Positions 1 to 10,339 of a stretch of DNA of 64,000 bases are shown here, in pieces. The stretch covers positions 48,499,869 to 48,563,868 of the forward strand of contig NC_046683.1 in the NCBI RefSeq assembly GCF_009870125.1. Direction: 5' to 3'. Within the stretch, counting starts at the first letter, position 1; every line of letters starts with the position of its first letter. The position numbers were made by a program, and so were the translations under genes. The notes below the pieces were generated by a model that was not told the DNA's origin, made no database searches, and saw nothing but the letters and a program-made list of their open reading frames with translations. This DNA is from Drosophila pseudoobscura. Lineage: Eukaryota; Arthropoda; Insecta; Diptera; Drosophilidae.

Positions 1-675
1 GGTGTTTAATTTCAAGCGCCGTAAGCGGCCTAGGACAAAGATTTCGTCAATTGCTCGTTTGGCATAGAACTTCTGGTCTTCACTGAGCTTGCGATACTCT
101 AGGGACCATGTTTGGGCGTATATAGAGGACTCCTGAGCTTCAGTGACATCGAGGGACATCGGTATGTCCGGCTGTTTCTGAAGATGGGGCTGGGGCTGGG
201 GCTGGAGCTGAGGCTGGACGATGCAAGCACTGGCGAAGGCGGCAACGTCTGCGGCAGTGGGTTTCTTTTCAAGCTCGTCCTCAAGGTGTTGATGCTTTTC
301 CTCCTTGCTCACCTCCATCTCTAATACGGCGGGTATCCGTTCCGTTTCGTCCATCGGTGAGTGGTGCTCCTCTTCGCTCGTGTCGATTTCGCCTTCGTGT
401 GTTTTTGGGCTTGATTTACATCCGAAGACAAGTGCTTTTTTTAGATACTGCAGATGGCACCTGTGGCGGCGTAGATTTGTCGTCGATTTGTGGGTAAAAG
501 ACATTAATCCCTTGCAGCCAGTGCAATACAATAGGTTCTCAAGGATTGTGCCATCCTCTTTCTCAATTTTTCGGTAAACGCGCCACACAGTGCTGCGCGT
601 GCTTTTGTCGTTGACTGCAAGCTTGTAGATTCCATTTTCTATTTTTTCTCTTATATCTTCGGATCTAACTGGCAT
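1..675 (-). CDS. BED zinc finger / BESS protein (3' end outside window)
   Basis: The minus strand is open from an ATG at 675 to the window edge, giving 225 residues. Residues about 10-75 look like a BED-type finger: an aromatic 'TVWRVYRKI' stretch, then CTGC and a distal RRHRCH, the Cys2/His pattern of BED domains. A Glu-rich, Gln-Pro-rich linker with QPQPQPQP follows. The last visible residues (LEYRKLSEDQKFYAKRAIDE, then a basic tail) resemble a BESS motif, a protein-interaction module common in fly MADF/BED transcription factors. The C-terminus lies outside the window. It is probably a nuclear DNA-binding protein. I cannot name the orthologue. It is divergent from the MIX23 gene, with 275 nt between the two ATGs. 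Confidence 0.7.
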   Translation of the reverse strand, partial: MPVRSEDIREKIENGIYKLAVNDKSTRSTVWRVYRKIEKEDGTILENLLYCTGCKGLMSFTHKSTTNLRRHRCHLQYLKKALVFGCKSSPKTHEGEIDTSEEEHHSPMDETERIPAVLEMEVSKEEKHQHLEDELEKKPTAADVAAFASACIVQPQLQPQPQPHLQKQPDIPMSLDVTEAQESSIYAQTWSLEYRKLSEDQKFYAKRAIDEIFVLGRLRRLKLNT

Positions 676-950
676 TGTTACGGTTGCTGGAGCCTGCGAG
701 GTATTACTGGGGTTTGTTTAAAATTATTTTGTTATGATTTTTTTACATACACCAGCTAGCGATGTGCGGTGTTCACAGAACCAGTTATCGACATTGAATA
801 AACATCGATTTGCACAGTGACGATAGAATCGAACCATAGACTGCAACAACTCCAGCAACTGGCACATTGCGCCGGCATTATATAGTATATCTATCGAATA
901 TTGTTTTTATTTAAAAAATCAGTTTTACCCAGTTTTGGTCCCTAGTTTCA
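676..950. promoter_or_regulatory. Divergent promoter, BED/BESS gene and MIX23
   Basis: This 275 nt gap separates two divergent start codons. It is AT-rich and carries several ATCGA words (around 787, 804, 829 and 894), resembling half-sites of the DRE. No TATA box stands out at a fixed distance from either gene. A shared bidirectional housekeeping promoter is inferred from the geometry. Confidence 0.4.
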
Positions 951-1560
951 ATGGCCGCTTATTGTTTGGACTTTCTTGGCTTCCAGGTGAGTGGCAAATT
1001 ATGAGATTATGTTGTTCAATACCACCATCTAACATGGTTCTCGTCTGTTAACAGGAGGCGCTGAAAAAGATGCGAGATGTGGATGACAAAATTATATACG
1101 CTCTGAACGCACTTCCCACCGAATCTTTCAAGGGCCAGGTGGATAGCGAAAACACGTGCCGCGACCTGTATGCTAAGCTGCAGCAATCGCACCTCTCTCG
1201 GGTAACCTAAATCTTGGCGTTCTAGATCGCCCCAATTAAATTTGTATTTTTTAATCGAACAGCAAGAAAAGATACGCAATTGCATAACACTGTCGGCGAA
1301 TAGTCTGAAGAACCTCCGGGAGCAGCAAGAGGCTCAGCCTAGTGATGTGGATACGGGCAGCAAGTTCAAGGCAGAGCAGCGAAAGGTAAAGGCATCATGG
1401 AATACCCACAGGTGTGCGTGCTTATAAATTGAAATTATGTTTATCTGCTCTATAGCTGAGGGTGCTGCAATCAGAGCTGTATGTGGAAGACATCATCAAA
1501 GAGCGGACGTACAAGGCATTCAATGAACGCTGCCGGTCCTACTTCCATGCTGGACAATAG
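951..1560 (+). CDS. MIX23: MIX23 (CCDC58) homologue, mitochondrial intermembrane space protein
   Basis: Four exons, 951-986, 1055-1201, 1263-1385 and 1456-1560, all join in phase 0 and give 136 aa. The protein aligns by memory with human CCDC58/MIX23 across its length: an N-terminal Cys-x2-F, 'MRDVDDKIIYALN' against human MRTIDDRIVHELN, the paired Cys TC...NC with 20 residues between them as in human, KNLRE, and the terminal 'FNERCR'. The family consists of small twin-cysteine proteins of the mitochondrial intermembrane space linked to protein import. A polyadenylation signal AATAAA lies at 1730-1735. The gene converges on the Swi5-like gene, with only 194 nt between the stops. Confidence 0.9.
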
Positions 1561-1754
1561 AGTGATTCGCAATATCAAAGTGCAATTGAACGCAGTGCAG
1601 TGACTTGATTAGTTTTAAGCTTAAATCTTAGGTCTAAACCATAAGGGAATCGCCCAAAAAACATTACTGACCTGGTGGCATTTATAAGCACTTGGTTTGC
1701 ACTTGGCATATTGGCTAAAGAAATACATAAATAAACCCGAAAACAATTTATTTT

Positions 1755-2012
1755 TCATTCATTGTTTGGCAAATCGTACATTTCATGTGTGGATCTGATG
1801 GAAACGTTCTTCATTGCTGCCAAGGCTCCAATTACTAGCTGGGTCGCATCCTTCAGGTTGTTGTATTCGTGCATTAGTTTCATAATGTGCTTTAGCTGAG
1901 CCACTTTTGTACTGTCCGGGAGGTTAATTTGCTTTTTGGCCTTTCGACGGGCTTTTCCTTTCGAACTTTTCATAATGCTTGCCTTCAAGTTGCGAGTCTT
2001 GGCCCCATTCAA
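1755..2012 (-). CDS. Swi5-like DNA recombination/repair protein
   Basis: A single-exon 85-aa ORF. The N-terminal 35 residues are very basic (SSKGKARRKAKKQ). The C-terminal half carries the Swi5 signature: 'MHEYNNLKDATQLVIGALA' followed by a valine/serine turn and 'HEMYDLP', comparable with 'LHxYNEIKDAGQ...LA...VTTKELYxxFGL' in vertebrate SWI5. Swi5 pairs with Sfr1 to stabilise Rad51 filaments in homologous recombination. Unlike the human protein it has almost nothing but the conserved domain plus a basic tail. A DRE (TATCGATA) sits 12 nt upstream of the ATG. Assignment rests on the C-terminal motif alone. Confidence 0.75.
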   Translation of the reverse strand: MNGAKTRNLKASIMKSSKGKARRKAKKQINLPDSTKVAQLKHIMKLMHEYNNLKDATQLVIGALAAMKNVSIRSTHEMYDLPNNE

Positions 2013-2689
2013 CTAATGCTCGCTATCGATATCATCATATCTATTGCATCAGCTGTAGTGCATTCCAGGAATATCTGGCAACTCTGTGCGCTAAAACGTG
2101 TGGCGTATCGTGCGTAAAATTTCCCATTACTTTTCGCAAAGAAAGCCCTCCCATAGACAGGTAAAGAGAGTGTTCATCGTTAATAATTGTGTAGCATGTG
2201 CTATTACTTACCAAAAAGAGTGACTGGGCAAGTTGTGGGTGCAGTACGGCCTGCTTCTGACCTAAGCCCACGCACAAATACATGCATGCATACATATGTA
2301 CACTTTTCCATACACACAATATAAATGTGAAAGTGTTGTGATTGTGCATATTGCTTAAAAAACTAAAAAGTTCATCGAACGCGAATGTACATACTAGTAC
2401 ACCACATCAAATATTTGGAGAGCAACGTCATATCCGGGCTCTTTCCGAGATACCCCTGCCCTAAGGAAAAGTTGGGGAGTTTTAGGGCTTGGCACTTCAC
2501 TAAAGTGTGGATTAAATCAGACCTCACTGACTGTTTATGCACATATGTATGTACATTATATGCGTATAACGAACATGTATCAAAGTTTTTTATATTTTCC
2601 ATTTATTTTTCATTTCCAAAGTAAAATAATTATTCAATAATTTTCCACACATGAAAATTTTCAGCATAGTGAACTGAAACGTCAACACC
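2013..2689. other. Non-coding gap, Swi5-like gene to Kap-alpha1
   Basis: This 677 nt gap separates two divergent genes. It holds the DRE next to the Swi5-like start and AT-rich sequence with several ACATATGTA words (about 2292 and 2542). Short ORFs on both strands show no recognisable protein. It probably contains the Kap-alpha1 promoter and 5' UTR. Confidence 0.4.
2024..2031. promoter_or_regulatory. DRE (DREF site) at Swi5-like promoter
   Basis: An exact TATCGATA palindrome lies 12 nt upstream of the Swi5-like ATG. DRE sites bind DREF and mark promoters of replication, repair and housekeeping genes, which fits the neighbour. Confidence 0.6.
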
Positions 2690-4593
2690 ATGTCCGCTAC
2701 CCATAAACAGCGGTATAAAAATGCCGCACTGGACTCGACAGAAATGCGTCGCCGCCGCGAGGAAGTTGGCATCCAGTTGCGAAAAACCAAGCGTGAGCAG
2801 CAATTGTTCAAGCGTCGCAATGTTGTGCTGGATTCATCCCCCACCGGAATGGAGAGCAGCAGCAGCAGCGAGTTGCAGGTATACATTCTATATTTGGTTT
2901 ACTGTGTTGCATGGTCACTAAACGACTTTATATCACAGAGCACGGACATGCAAATTGCGGACAGTACTACTGGCCAGCAAGGAATGGGGACACAGTCATT
3001 GGGCCAGGCAGAAGCTGGTGCCGGAACAGGACCGCAACAATCGATTATTAACCAGGAAATGATAAAAATGCTATACAGCTCAAAGGAGGCCGATCAACTC
3101 GAGGCAACGCAAAAGTTTCGCAAGTTGTTGTCCCGCGATCCAAATCCGCCCATCGAGGAGGTCATACAGAGAGGCATAGTTCCCCAGTTTGTAACTTTTT
3201 TAAGAAAAAACAGCAATGCCACTCTGCAGTTTGAGGCAGCCTGGACACTGACAAACATTGCCTCGGGTACCTCGCATCAAACCAAGATTGTCATTGAGGC
3301 TGGGGCTGTGCCCATATTCATAGACCTGCTGTCCAGCCCCCACGACGATGTGCAGGAGCAGGCCGTTTGGGCTCTGGGCAACATAGCTGGCGACTCCCCC
3401 TTGTGCCGTGACCATCTGCTTAGCTCTGGCATTATGCTGCCCCTGTTGCAGTGAGTAGAGAAGAGAATTTGTTGGCGTCCTCCAACAGACTATATATACA
3501 TTTTTCTTTTTTTGCAGAGTGTTGAGCTCTTCGGAGCGTATCACTATGATCCGGAATGCCGTTTGGACACTCTCAAATTTGTGCCGTGGCAAAAGTCCGC
3601 CAGCGGACTTCACTAAAATAGTTCACGGTCTGCCCATACTGGCTCGCCTGCTCGATTACACCGATGTGGATGTTCTCAGCGACACATGCTGGGCCATCAG
3701 CTATTTGTCCGATGGACCCAATGATAAAATTCAGGCTGTCATAGATGCTGGCGTTTCCCGTCGTCTGGTCGAACTGCTACTGTGAGTACTTGTGGTTCAA
3801 ATAAGATTAACTCAACCGCTTATCCTCCTCCTTCTCATTCGTCTTTCAGGCATCCCCAGCAGAATGTCAGCACAGCTGCTTTGAGGGCTGTCGGTAATAT
3901 TGTGACCGGTGATGATCAACAGACTCAAATGATATTGAGCTACAATGCGTTGCCCTGCATTAGCCACTTGCTCCACTCGACGACGGAGACGATCAAGAAG
4001 GAATCCTGCTGGACCATATCAAATATTGCCGCTGGTAATCGGGATCAGATTCAGGCCCTTATCAATGCCAACATATTCCCACAGTTGATGACCATTATGC
4101 AGACGGCTGAGTTCAGGACGCGCAAAGAGGCCGCCTGGGCCATTACCAATGCCACCAGCAGTGGCACTTCCGAGCAGATCAACTATCTGGTGGAGGTCGG
4201 CTGTGTGCCGCCAATGTGTGATTTCCTCACTGTTATCGATTCGGACATTGTTCAGGTGGCGCTCAATGCCCTGGAGAATATACTTAAAGCGGGCGAAAAG
4301 TACCAGGTTCGACCCAATCCTTATGCCATGGCCATCGAAGAGTGCGGAGGTAAGCACATTTTGTTCATAATTCATAATTGTATCCTAATGTTGCCTTACT
4401 TTTACCTTTAGGTTTGGACAAAATCGAGTATCTGCAGGCGCATGAGAACCGTGACATCTATCACAAATCATTCTACATCATTGAGCAGTACTTTGGAAAC
4501 GAGGAGGAGGACACCCGTGTGGCTCCTGTGGCGGGAAATCAACAGTTCGAGTTCAATCCGCAGAATATGCCAGATAATGGTTTCAATTTTTAG
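2690..4593 (+). CDS. Kap-alpha1: Importin alpha (karyopherin alpha 1)
   Basis: Exons 2690-2878, 2939-3450, 3518-3781, 3850-4349 and 4412-4593 close exactly to 548 aa. The N-terminus is an importin-beta-binding domain ([13 protein letters not shown]). It is followed by a Ser-rich linker and tandem armadillo repeats with the W/N ladder that binds nuclear localisation signals: [50 protein letters not shown] and [10 protein letters not shown]. The tail [16 protein letters not shown] matches the CAS-binding last repeat. It carries classical NLS cargo into the nucleus with importin beta. Intron 1 (2879-2938) is 60 nt, in frame and stop-free, so retention would add 20 residues. AATAAA lies at 5152-5157. 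Confidence 0.95.
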
Positions 4594-5312
4594 TACCAGC
4601 AAAAGATGATTATTCAAACTGACAAACAAAGAAAGGTAGATGAGAGGGGACAGCAACAGCCGGCACAGTGAGGCTGGCAGGCAGGCAGGCACATGTCTAA
4701 GTGCAGTCACTACTAGCATTTAAGTCAAATTGGTGGTCCGTCAGCGGTCGGCTCATTTCATGCTTTTGTTAAGAATACTCTCTCCCATGATGATTTTGAT
4801 TTCGATTTTGATTTTGATTATGGTTACTTTTAATTTGCCAACGCAATTGGTCCAGGACTATCCTGAAAGTGTTGCACCTAGATAGCTACATAGTTTATTA
4901 TACTCCACCCCCCCACTGTATATGGAATTTTATTCCTTCTCAAATTTCAGTTTGTAAATACTTTTTCATACGTTGAGAGCCCTGACTTGGTGTTGTTATA
5001 CATACATGCGTAAAAACAGACAAAAATGAACGATAACGATGATCATTAACGAATAATGATAACGATGATAATATGGTTTTTATTTAATTTCAATTTTGTT
5101 ACACAAATTGTTTAAATTATGAAGATTTTAGTTTAATGTAGAGGACACTTTAATAAAAAAAATAAAAAAACCAGACCAGACCAGAACCACACCTGATCGG
5201 CATACTATCTCTGGTTATTTTTCTGAATAACCTTAAGATTATTTTACATACATATGTATAATGTGGAAATGTATACCCAACACCCTACCTGATTACCAAG
5301 ATCTAACCATTC
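4594..5312. other. Kap-alpha1 3' UTR and tail-to-tail gap
   Basis: This AT-rich stretch runs from the Kap-alpha1 stop to the Cyp305a1 stop. It holds imperfect GAT repeats (about 4792-4820 and 5030-5070) and the AATAAA at 5152. No coding gene is visible. Confidence 0.5.
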
Positions 5313-7809
5313 TTAGGAACGCTTTACGAACTTTACTTTGTAGGGCTTTGGCGTGAGCGTGATTCCGGGCAGCAGTACCATCGATGGTGTCTCTCCTGGC
5401 GGCAGAACAATGCAAAAGTGCTGTACTATCCTAACCAGAAAGGAGAAGATGCATGCACGAGCTAAGGCATCGCCCAGACAGCGGCGTCTGCCTATTCCGA
5501 AGGGCATGAAAAACTCATCCTTGAAGCACTTGCCACCCACATCGATGAAGCGCTCTGGCCGAAACTGCAACGGATCCACCCAGTGCTTCTCGTCAAGATG
5601 CACCGAACGCAAGTTAATCAGAATGGTGGCATTCTTGGGAATGTCGTAGCCTCCCAGCTGTGTGGGCCAGAGGGCACGACGGGGTCCCGTGATGGGTGTG
5701 ATGTGGAAGAAACGCTGCACTTCCATAATGAAAGCGTCCATGTAGTCAAAGGATTCCCGCCGACTGAGATGGGGAAAGGCGTCTGATTTGGCGGAGTTGA
5801 CGTTGGCCGAGACCTCGGCGAACAGCTTCTCCTGGACATCCGATCTCATGGCCAGCACCATGAGAGCCAGGTTGATGGTGTTGCTGGTGGTTTGGGAGCC
5901 GGCAATGAAAAAGTCCAAAATGGTCATCACCAGCTGGGTTTCGTTGAAGCTACTGCTCTCACTATCCGAACTCTGGTCCCGCATCTCCTGCAGATAGGCA
6001 TAGATCAGGTCACTCTCCACCGGCTCATTGTCCGACGCCTTCTCCAGCTGCCGTCTGTGATCCGCTATGGTATCCATGAAGAAGCCGTAGAGCTCTGTGT
6101 TGAGCTGTCGGATGAGATTGTAGCCGGTGCGATCGGGGGCCACATGCCGCAGCCAGGGGAACTGCGCGAGTAGCCCCCCACAGACATCGAACAGCTTGGA
6201 GCGACGATTCATCAGGTCCAGCAACCTCTGCAGCATGCTGTTCCCCTCGCTGGCGATCCTCTTTCCGGCTATGAGGCACCACAGCACATTGAGCACACCG
6301 TGGGCCAACCATGTCACCGGCTCTATGGGTGCCTCCTCAGTCCGGCCCAGCTGCAACAGAAGCTCCTCCGCCTCCCGCTCAATGTGGCTCTCCATCTGAC
6401 TACGTCCGTAGCCGACGTGGCGCATCTGCTTCATGGCAAAGTTGCGGTGCTCGTACCAGAGTTTCCCGTCCGTGAAGGTTATACCCTTCCTCGTTCCCAT
6501 CGTCCGCAGCCGCAGAAAGAAGTTGTCCGGCCTCCCCTCAAAGACCTCCTGCAACTGCACCTCGCGCACCATCTCGTGCCCAAGGGCCACCACCACGTAC
6601 TCCTGACCTAGCTTCAGTCCCAGCAACTGGCTCTGGTATCGCTGCGCCCACTGGCCAAAGAGGATGTGCTGGCCGCCCACAGCCCGTGCCTCCTTACGGA
6701 ACTGCAGCGTGTTGCCCAGCCAAGGCAAGAATCGGGGACCTGAATGTAAAGAGAAAATCTGTTCAGAAAACTATCCTATCTTGTATTGAATCGATGTCTA
6801 ATCGTGGTTGGTTGGTGATCGATCGGTGATTGAAGTTCAAATGAGAACTAACCCGTTCGTATGCCTATGCCTATGTCCGGAAGGAATACTCGTATGTATG
6901 GAGTACTACACTAATCTAATCGGCAGCTAGTGAAATCTGTTAGCTAGTAAATCATGAAATCGCCTAAAAGAAAACTTTAAATTGAAATCTGTTGGTTATC
7001 AGAAATATCAATGCGGGGCACCTGTACATGTGCTGGGATTGGGATCTGTTCTAGTTGATTGCTTTAAGTTTTCATACACATTTCGTAGAGTAGACAGTGC
7101 GTTTCAATAATATAAGAATACATGCCCTCTAAGCTTTAGTACAGTCTGGCATAATTTTGAGTTGAAATTGATAGAAATATCCCATATTTACCCGTATGTA
7201 AATGGTTCTACTATATAGGGAATGCCCTGCACTGCATGGCATTACAATGCAATATTAACCCATCCCAGCAAACTGCATTGGAAAACTGAGAAATGCATAA
7301 ATCAGCCGTACCCCTACCCTTGTTAGGCACGTATGTACCTCAGACCAGTTAGGTTAGGTGTCAGATATGCTGTGTGACAATTTTATCAATGCCGTCTCCG
7401 TCCCAGTCCCCATCGCCATCTCTGTCGCTGTCGGTGTCCATTTCGTGTTGCTAATGAGGGAAACCATTTGGGAGTAAGGCAGGTCGTCTTGTCTCTCTAT
7501 GGCTCCTACATGGATCACATGGAAGGCATCGCCAAGACACACAATAGACACGACACTTTTAGTTCCATGAAACTTTAGAATGCTCCGAGTCCATCACAGG
7601 TTTAATGGTTACATGACTCTTTTGTTTATCTTCATCTAGACCCAATCTGAAGCTCGCATTTCTATTTGAAACACTACAAGGGAATTGTGCCGCGTATCCT
7701 TTGTTGCCATCTCACCTGGAGGGAAATTCTTGGGACGCTGCACCGATTTGATAAGTGAATAGATCACAAATCCAATTAAAATAGCGCACAAAAATATGAG
7801 GGCACTCAT
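5313..7809 (-). CDS. Cyp305a1: Cytochrome P450 of the CYP305 type
   Basis: Two exons, complement(7716..7809) and complement(5313..6739), joined in phase as PP-G-PRFLPWLGN, give 506 aa. Exon 1 codes a 20-residue hydrophobic ER anchor and the proline hinge. Exon 2 carries the I-helix 'DFFIAGSQTTSNT' (in place of AGxxT), the K-helix ExxR as EVQR, the PERF element RPERF and the haem loop 'FGIGRRRCLGDALA' with its Cys ligand. The intron is 976 nt, long for this window. Cyp305a1 lies beside cyc in D. melanogaster as I recall, which supports the symbol. The substrate is unknown. Confidence 0.88.
6740..7715 (-). other. Cyp305a1: Long intron of Cyp305a1
   Basis: The intron has a GTGAGA donor at 7715 and an acceptor ending TTCAG at 6740. 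It is AT-rich. A small minus-strand ORF at 7354-7551 shows no recognisable domain. I see no repeat or RNA gene in it. Confidence 0.75.
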
Positions 7810-8420
7810 TTCATTTGTCCAATTGATGAATTATTGAGTACGAAATAAAACCGTCCGTCTGTCCGCACACCACGCCAGCTCTGTGCCAACTAATTCCGAA
7901 TCCAATTCACGAGAGAGTCGGACCCAGGCCCAGACCCACGCGCCTGGCCTGTCGTTTTTCATGTGGGTCTATTGATAGTGCAGGAAAAAAGAAACAAGAA
8001 AAAAAACGAATCCAAACGAAACAAAACGAAATGGGTGAAAAAGCCCGTCTCAGTTGATAAATCATGTACGTGTGTAGATATATACATACATATTATATAT
8101 ATACTTATACTCTCGCGCATACAGAAATTCGACCGAAGATCACGTCCAAAACGTGCCTGCCTAAGAACTATTCGTTGTTTATTATTCTACGTACTATATC
8201 ATACTACTCTGCGAAAATTCTCTTCGAGTTCTACGTACTCGTCGTACGTATAGGAAAAAGAGAGTTAACTAAATCTCTAAAATCCATTCTAAGAATTTCG
8301 AATTGATTTTGTGCGTTTAATTATGGTAAAAAACAAAAAAAAAATTATGGTATAAAATGAGCTACGATTAAATTAGATTATCAACCAATGGCGTTTGGCA
8401 TTAGGAAACCAGATGCCCGA
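7810..8420. other. Gap between Cyp305a1 5' end and cyc 3' end
   Basis: Both flanking genes are on the minus strand, so this holds the Cyp305a1 promoter and the cyc 3' UTR. An A-rich run at 7983-8035 and TATA-rich dinucleotide sequence at 8080-8112 stand out. ORFs here are short and unconvincing. Confidence 0.45.
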
Positions 8421-9936
8421 TTACAAGAAGACAGAATTTTTCGCAATTATGTAGTCAATCTCATTCGTCCAGGGATTCTTAAAAGCACGCCACTCGCTCT
8501 GCAGCTGAATGTAGCTACTGTCCTTGCAGCGGAAGCGGTACACCTGCGTGGTGAGCTTTCCCGGCACCTGCATGACAATCTTGTGGGACTCAACCAGTGC
8601 GGCTATGTCTTCGTTGTGAAAATACTCGTAAAAGCTGGTCCCAAGGATCTCCTGTGGTAGGAAACCAATCACGAGGGTGGCACTAAAGGAGAGAAGCAAA
8701 TAACATTGCCATATAAATCCACTCGCGACTAAGAATGGGTATGTACTCGGAAACCTACCGCTGATCGATGAAAAGAAACTTCCCCTCCGCCGAGTGTCTG
8801 GAGATGAAGAGCACATGCTGGATGTTCGGATGATTTTCTACAGCGGTAGGCACACAGGAGTTGAGCACATTGGGCGGTATGCGTCCGATTGCCACCAAGC
8901 AGGAGAGATTTGTTGTCTGATCGTCGCTATCGCCCTCCTGTTCCTCATCCTTGATGGGCGTCCATGACTTCAGGTAGCCGGTGCACTGAATAACTCGATA
9001 CTTGTGATCTATACTCAGCTTGGACTTGCGCTTGGTGGAGCTGCGCGAGCTGGACGACGTGTCTGATTCCTCCTTGATTTGATTGTTTGCGGCACGCAGT
9101 TTCATGCGGCAAAAGAAGGAGCGACGGGCACCAGGACACAGGCGGCAGAGACTCTGAGGGACGTCTGTCTTCACGGGAAGCATGGCTGAGTAAGAAAAAA
9201 TGTATCCAATTAAGCATGGGATTTGCCAAACTACTAGCTTCTATTCACTCACTCTTCGCATCAATGAGGCGCTCCCTTGGGCACTGCTCAAGCGAGGAGA
9301 GCTGCTCTTTGACCTTGCCAATATCCTTCGGATGCAGGACATCGAACCAGCTCTGCCCCAACAAATCCGCCTGCGTGCAGTCCAAGACACTGGACACCGA
9401 CTCGGACACATAAAGGATGCGTCCACGATCACAACCCACAACGAACAGAAACCCCTCCGAGGCCTGCAATATTATCATCTTCAACTCCTGGTCCGACATG
9501 AAGCTCGGCCTAAAGTCGGCACCAACGTACGGATGCAGACTGCCGCTGCCTCGGATCCCGCGCAAATGCTGTACCGCCATCCGCAGCACCGTGAGCTTGT
9601 CTAGCTTCCGCTGCATTGCATAGCACATGGGTATCATGGAGGAGAGCTCGTTGATGCACTTGTTCATCTTGTCCCTGCGCCGCTTCTCGATCTCACTGTG
9701 GTTTTGTCTAGCAGATACAAATGGAATAGTTATTATCGATTCTACCACACGCATCGTCATTTTTCATACTTGCGGTTCTCATCCGAAGTACGATTGGCCG
9801 GTTTCTCATCATCAAAGTCCTCTTCCAAGTCCTCCTGATTCTCGCTGAAATATTTAAAACAAAGGATAGGAGTGGGAATTAAATAAACAACCCCATTTTG
9901 TTTGTGCTGCAACCTGCTATTAACTGCAGAGGACAT
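8421..9936 (-). CDS. cyc: CYCLE, bHLH-PAS clock transcription factor (BMAL1 orthologue)
   Basis: Exons complement(9914..9936), (9770..9844), (9253..9707), (8759..9185) and (8421..8682) give 413 aa, the length I recall for D. melanogaster CYC. The bHLH is at about residues 32-85 ([16 protein letters not shown]). PAS-A starts near 105 ([20 protein letters not shown]). PAS-B and its PAC end in '[12 protein letters not shown]' and '[20 protein letters not shown]'. CYC pairs with CLOCK at E-boxes to drive period and timeless. The protein stops right after PAS-B, so the BMAL1-type C-terminal activation region is absent, as in other Drosophila. The first coding exon is only 7 codons with a weak GTTGCA donor, so the start is the least certain part. 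An upstream in-frame ATG at 9999 is an alternative. Confidence 0.93.
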
Positions 9937-10339
9937 CATGGAAACGGTTGATGCAAGTGCGTCCGTTTGTGTTTCTTCGGGGCTTTTAAGGCTTAACATT
10001 CACTTAAAGCAGCCACTTATTTATGTAAAAGTAACAATTAGAAAAACCTACAAAAATTCTTGCATTGCAAGTCCGATAACTGTGTTCAGTTCGTCTATCG
10101 AATGAATGTGATGCCAGACTTTTGGAGAGGCAGCTTTGTAACGCGACAATCGATAACATCTTTTTGAAAATTACAATGAATACATTTTTTTTTTTTTTCA
10201 AAATCAGCATAATATTTATTTCTTTGAGCTTAACAAATGCATTCTAAGATACTGGATAACAAATTATGCGAAATAAAACACAACTACGGCTATCAAACAC
10301 ACATTTATAAATAACATGAACTCTAGATATAATCTGAAC
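9937..10339. other. cyc 5' region and FIBP 3' UTR
   Basis: This 403 nt gap lies between the cyc start and the FIBP stop, both on the minus strand. It has an in-frame upstream extension of the cyc ORF to 9999, a T run at 10187-10198 and AT-rich sequence. No separate gene is seen. Confidence 0.4.
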
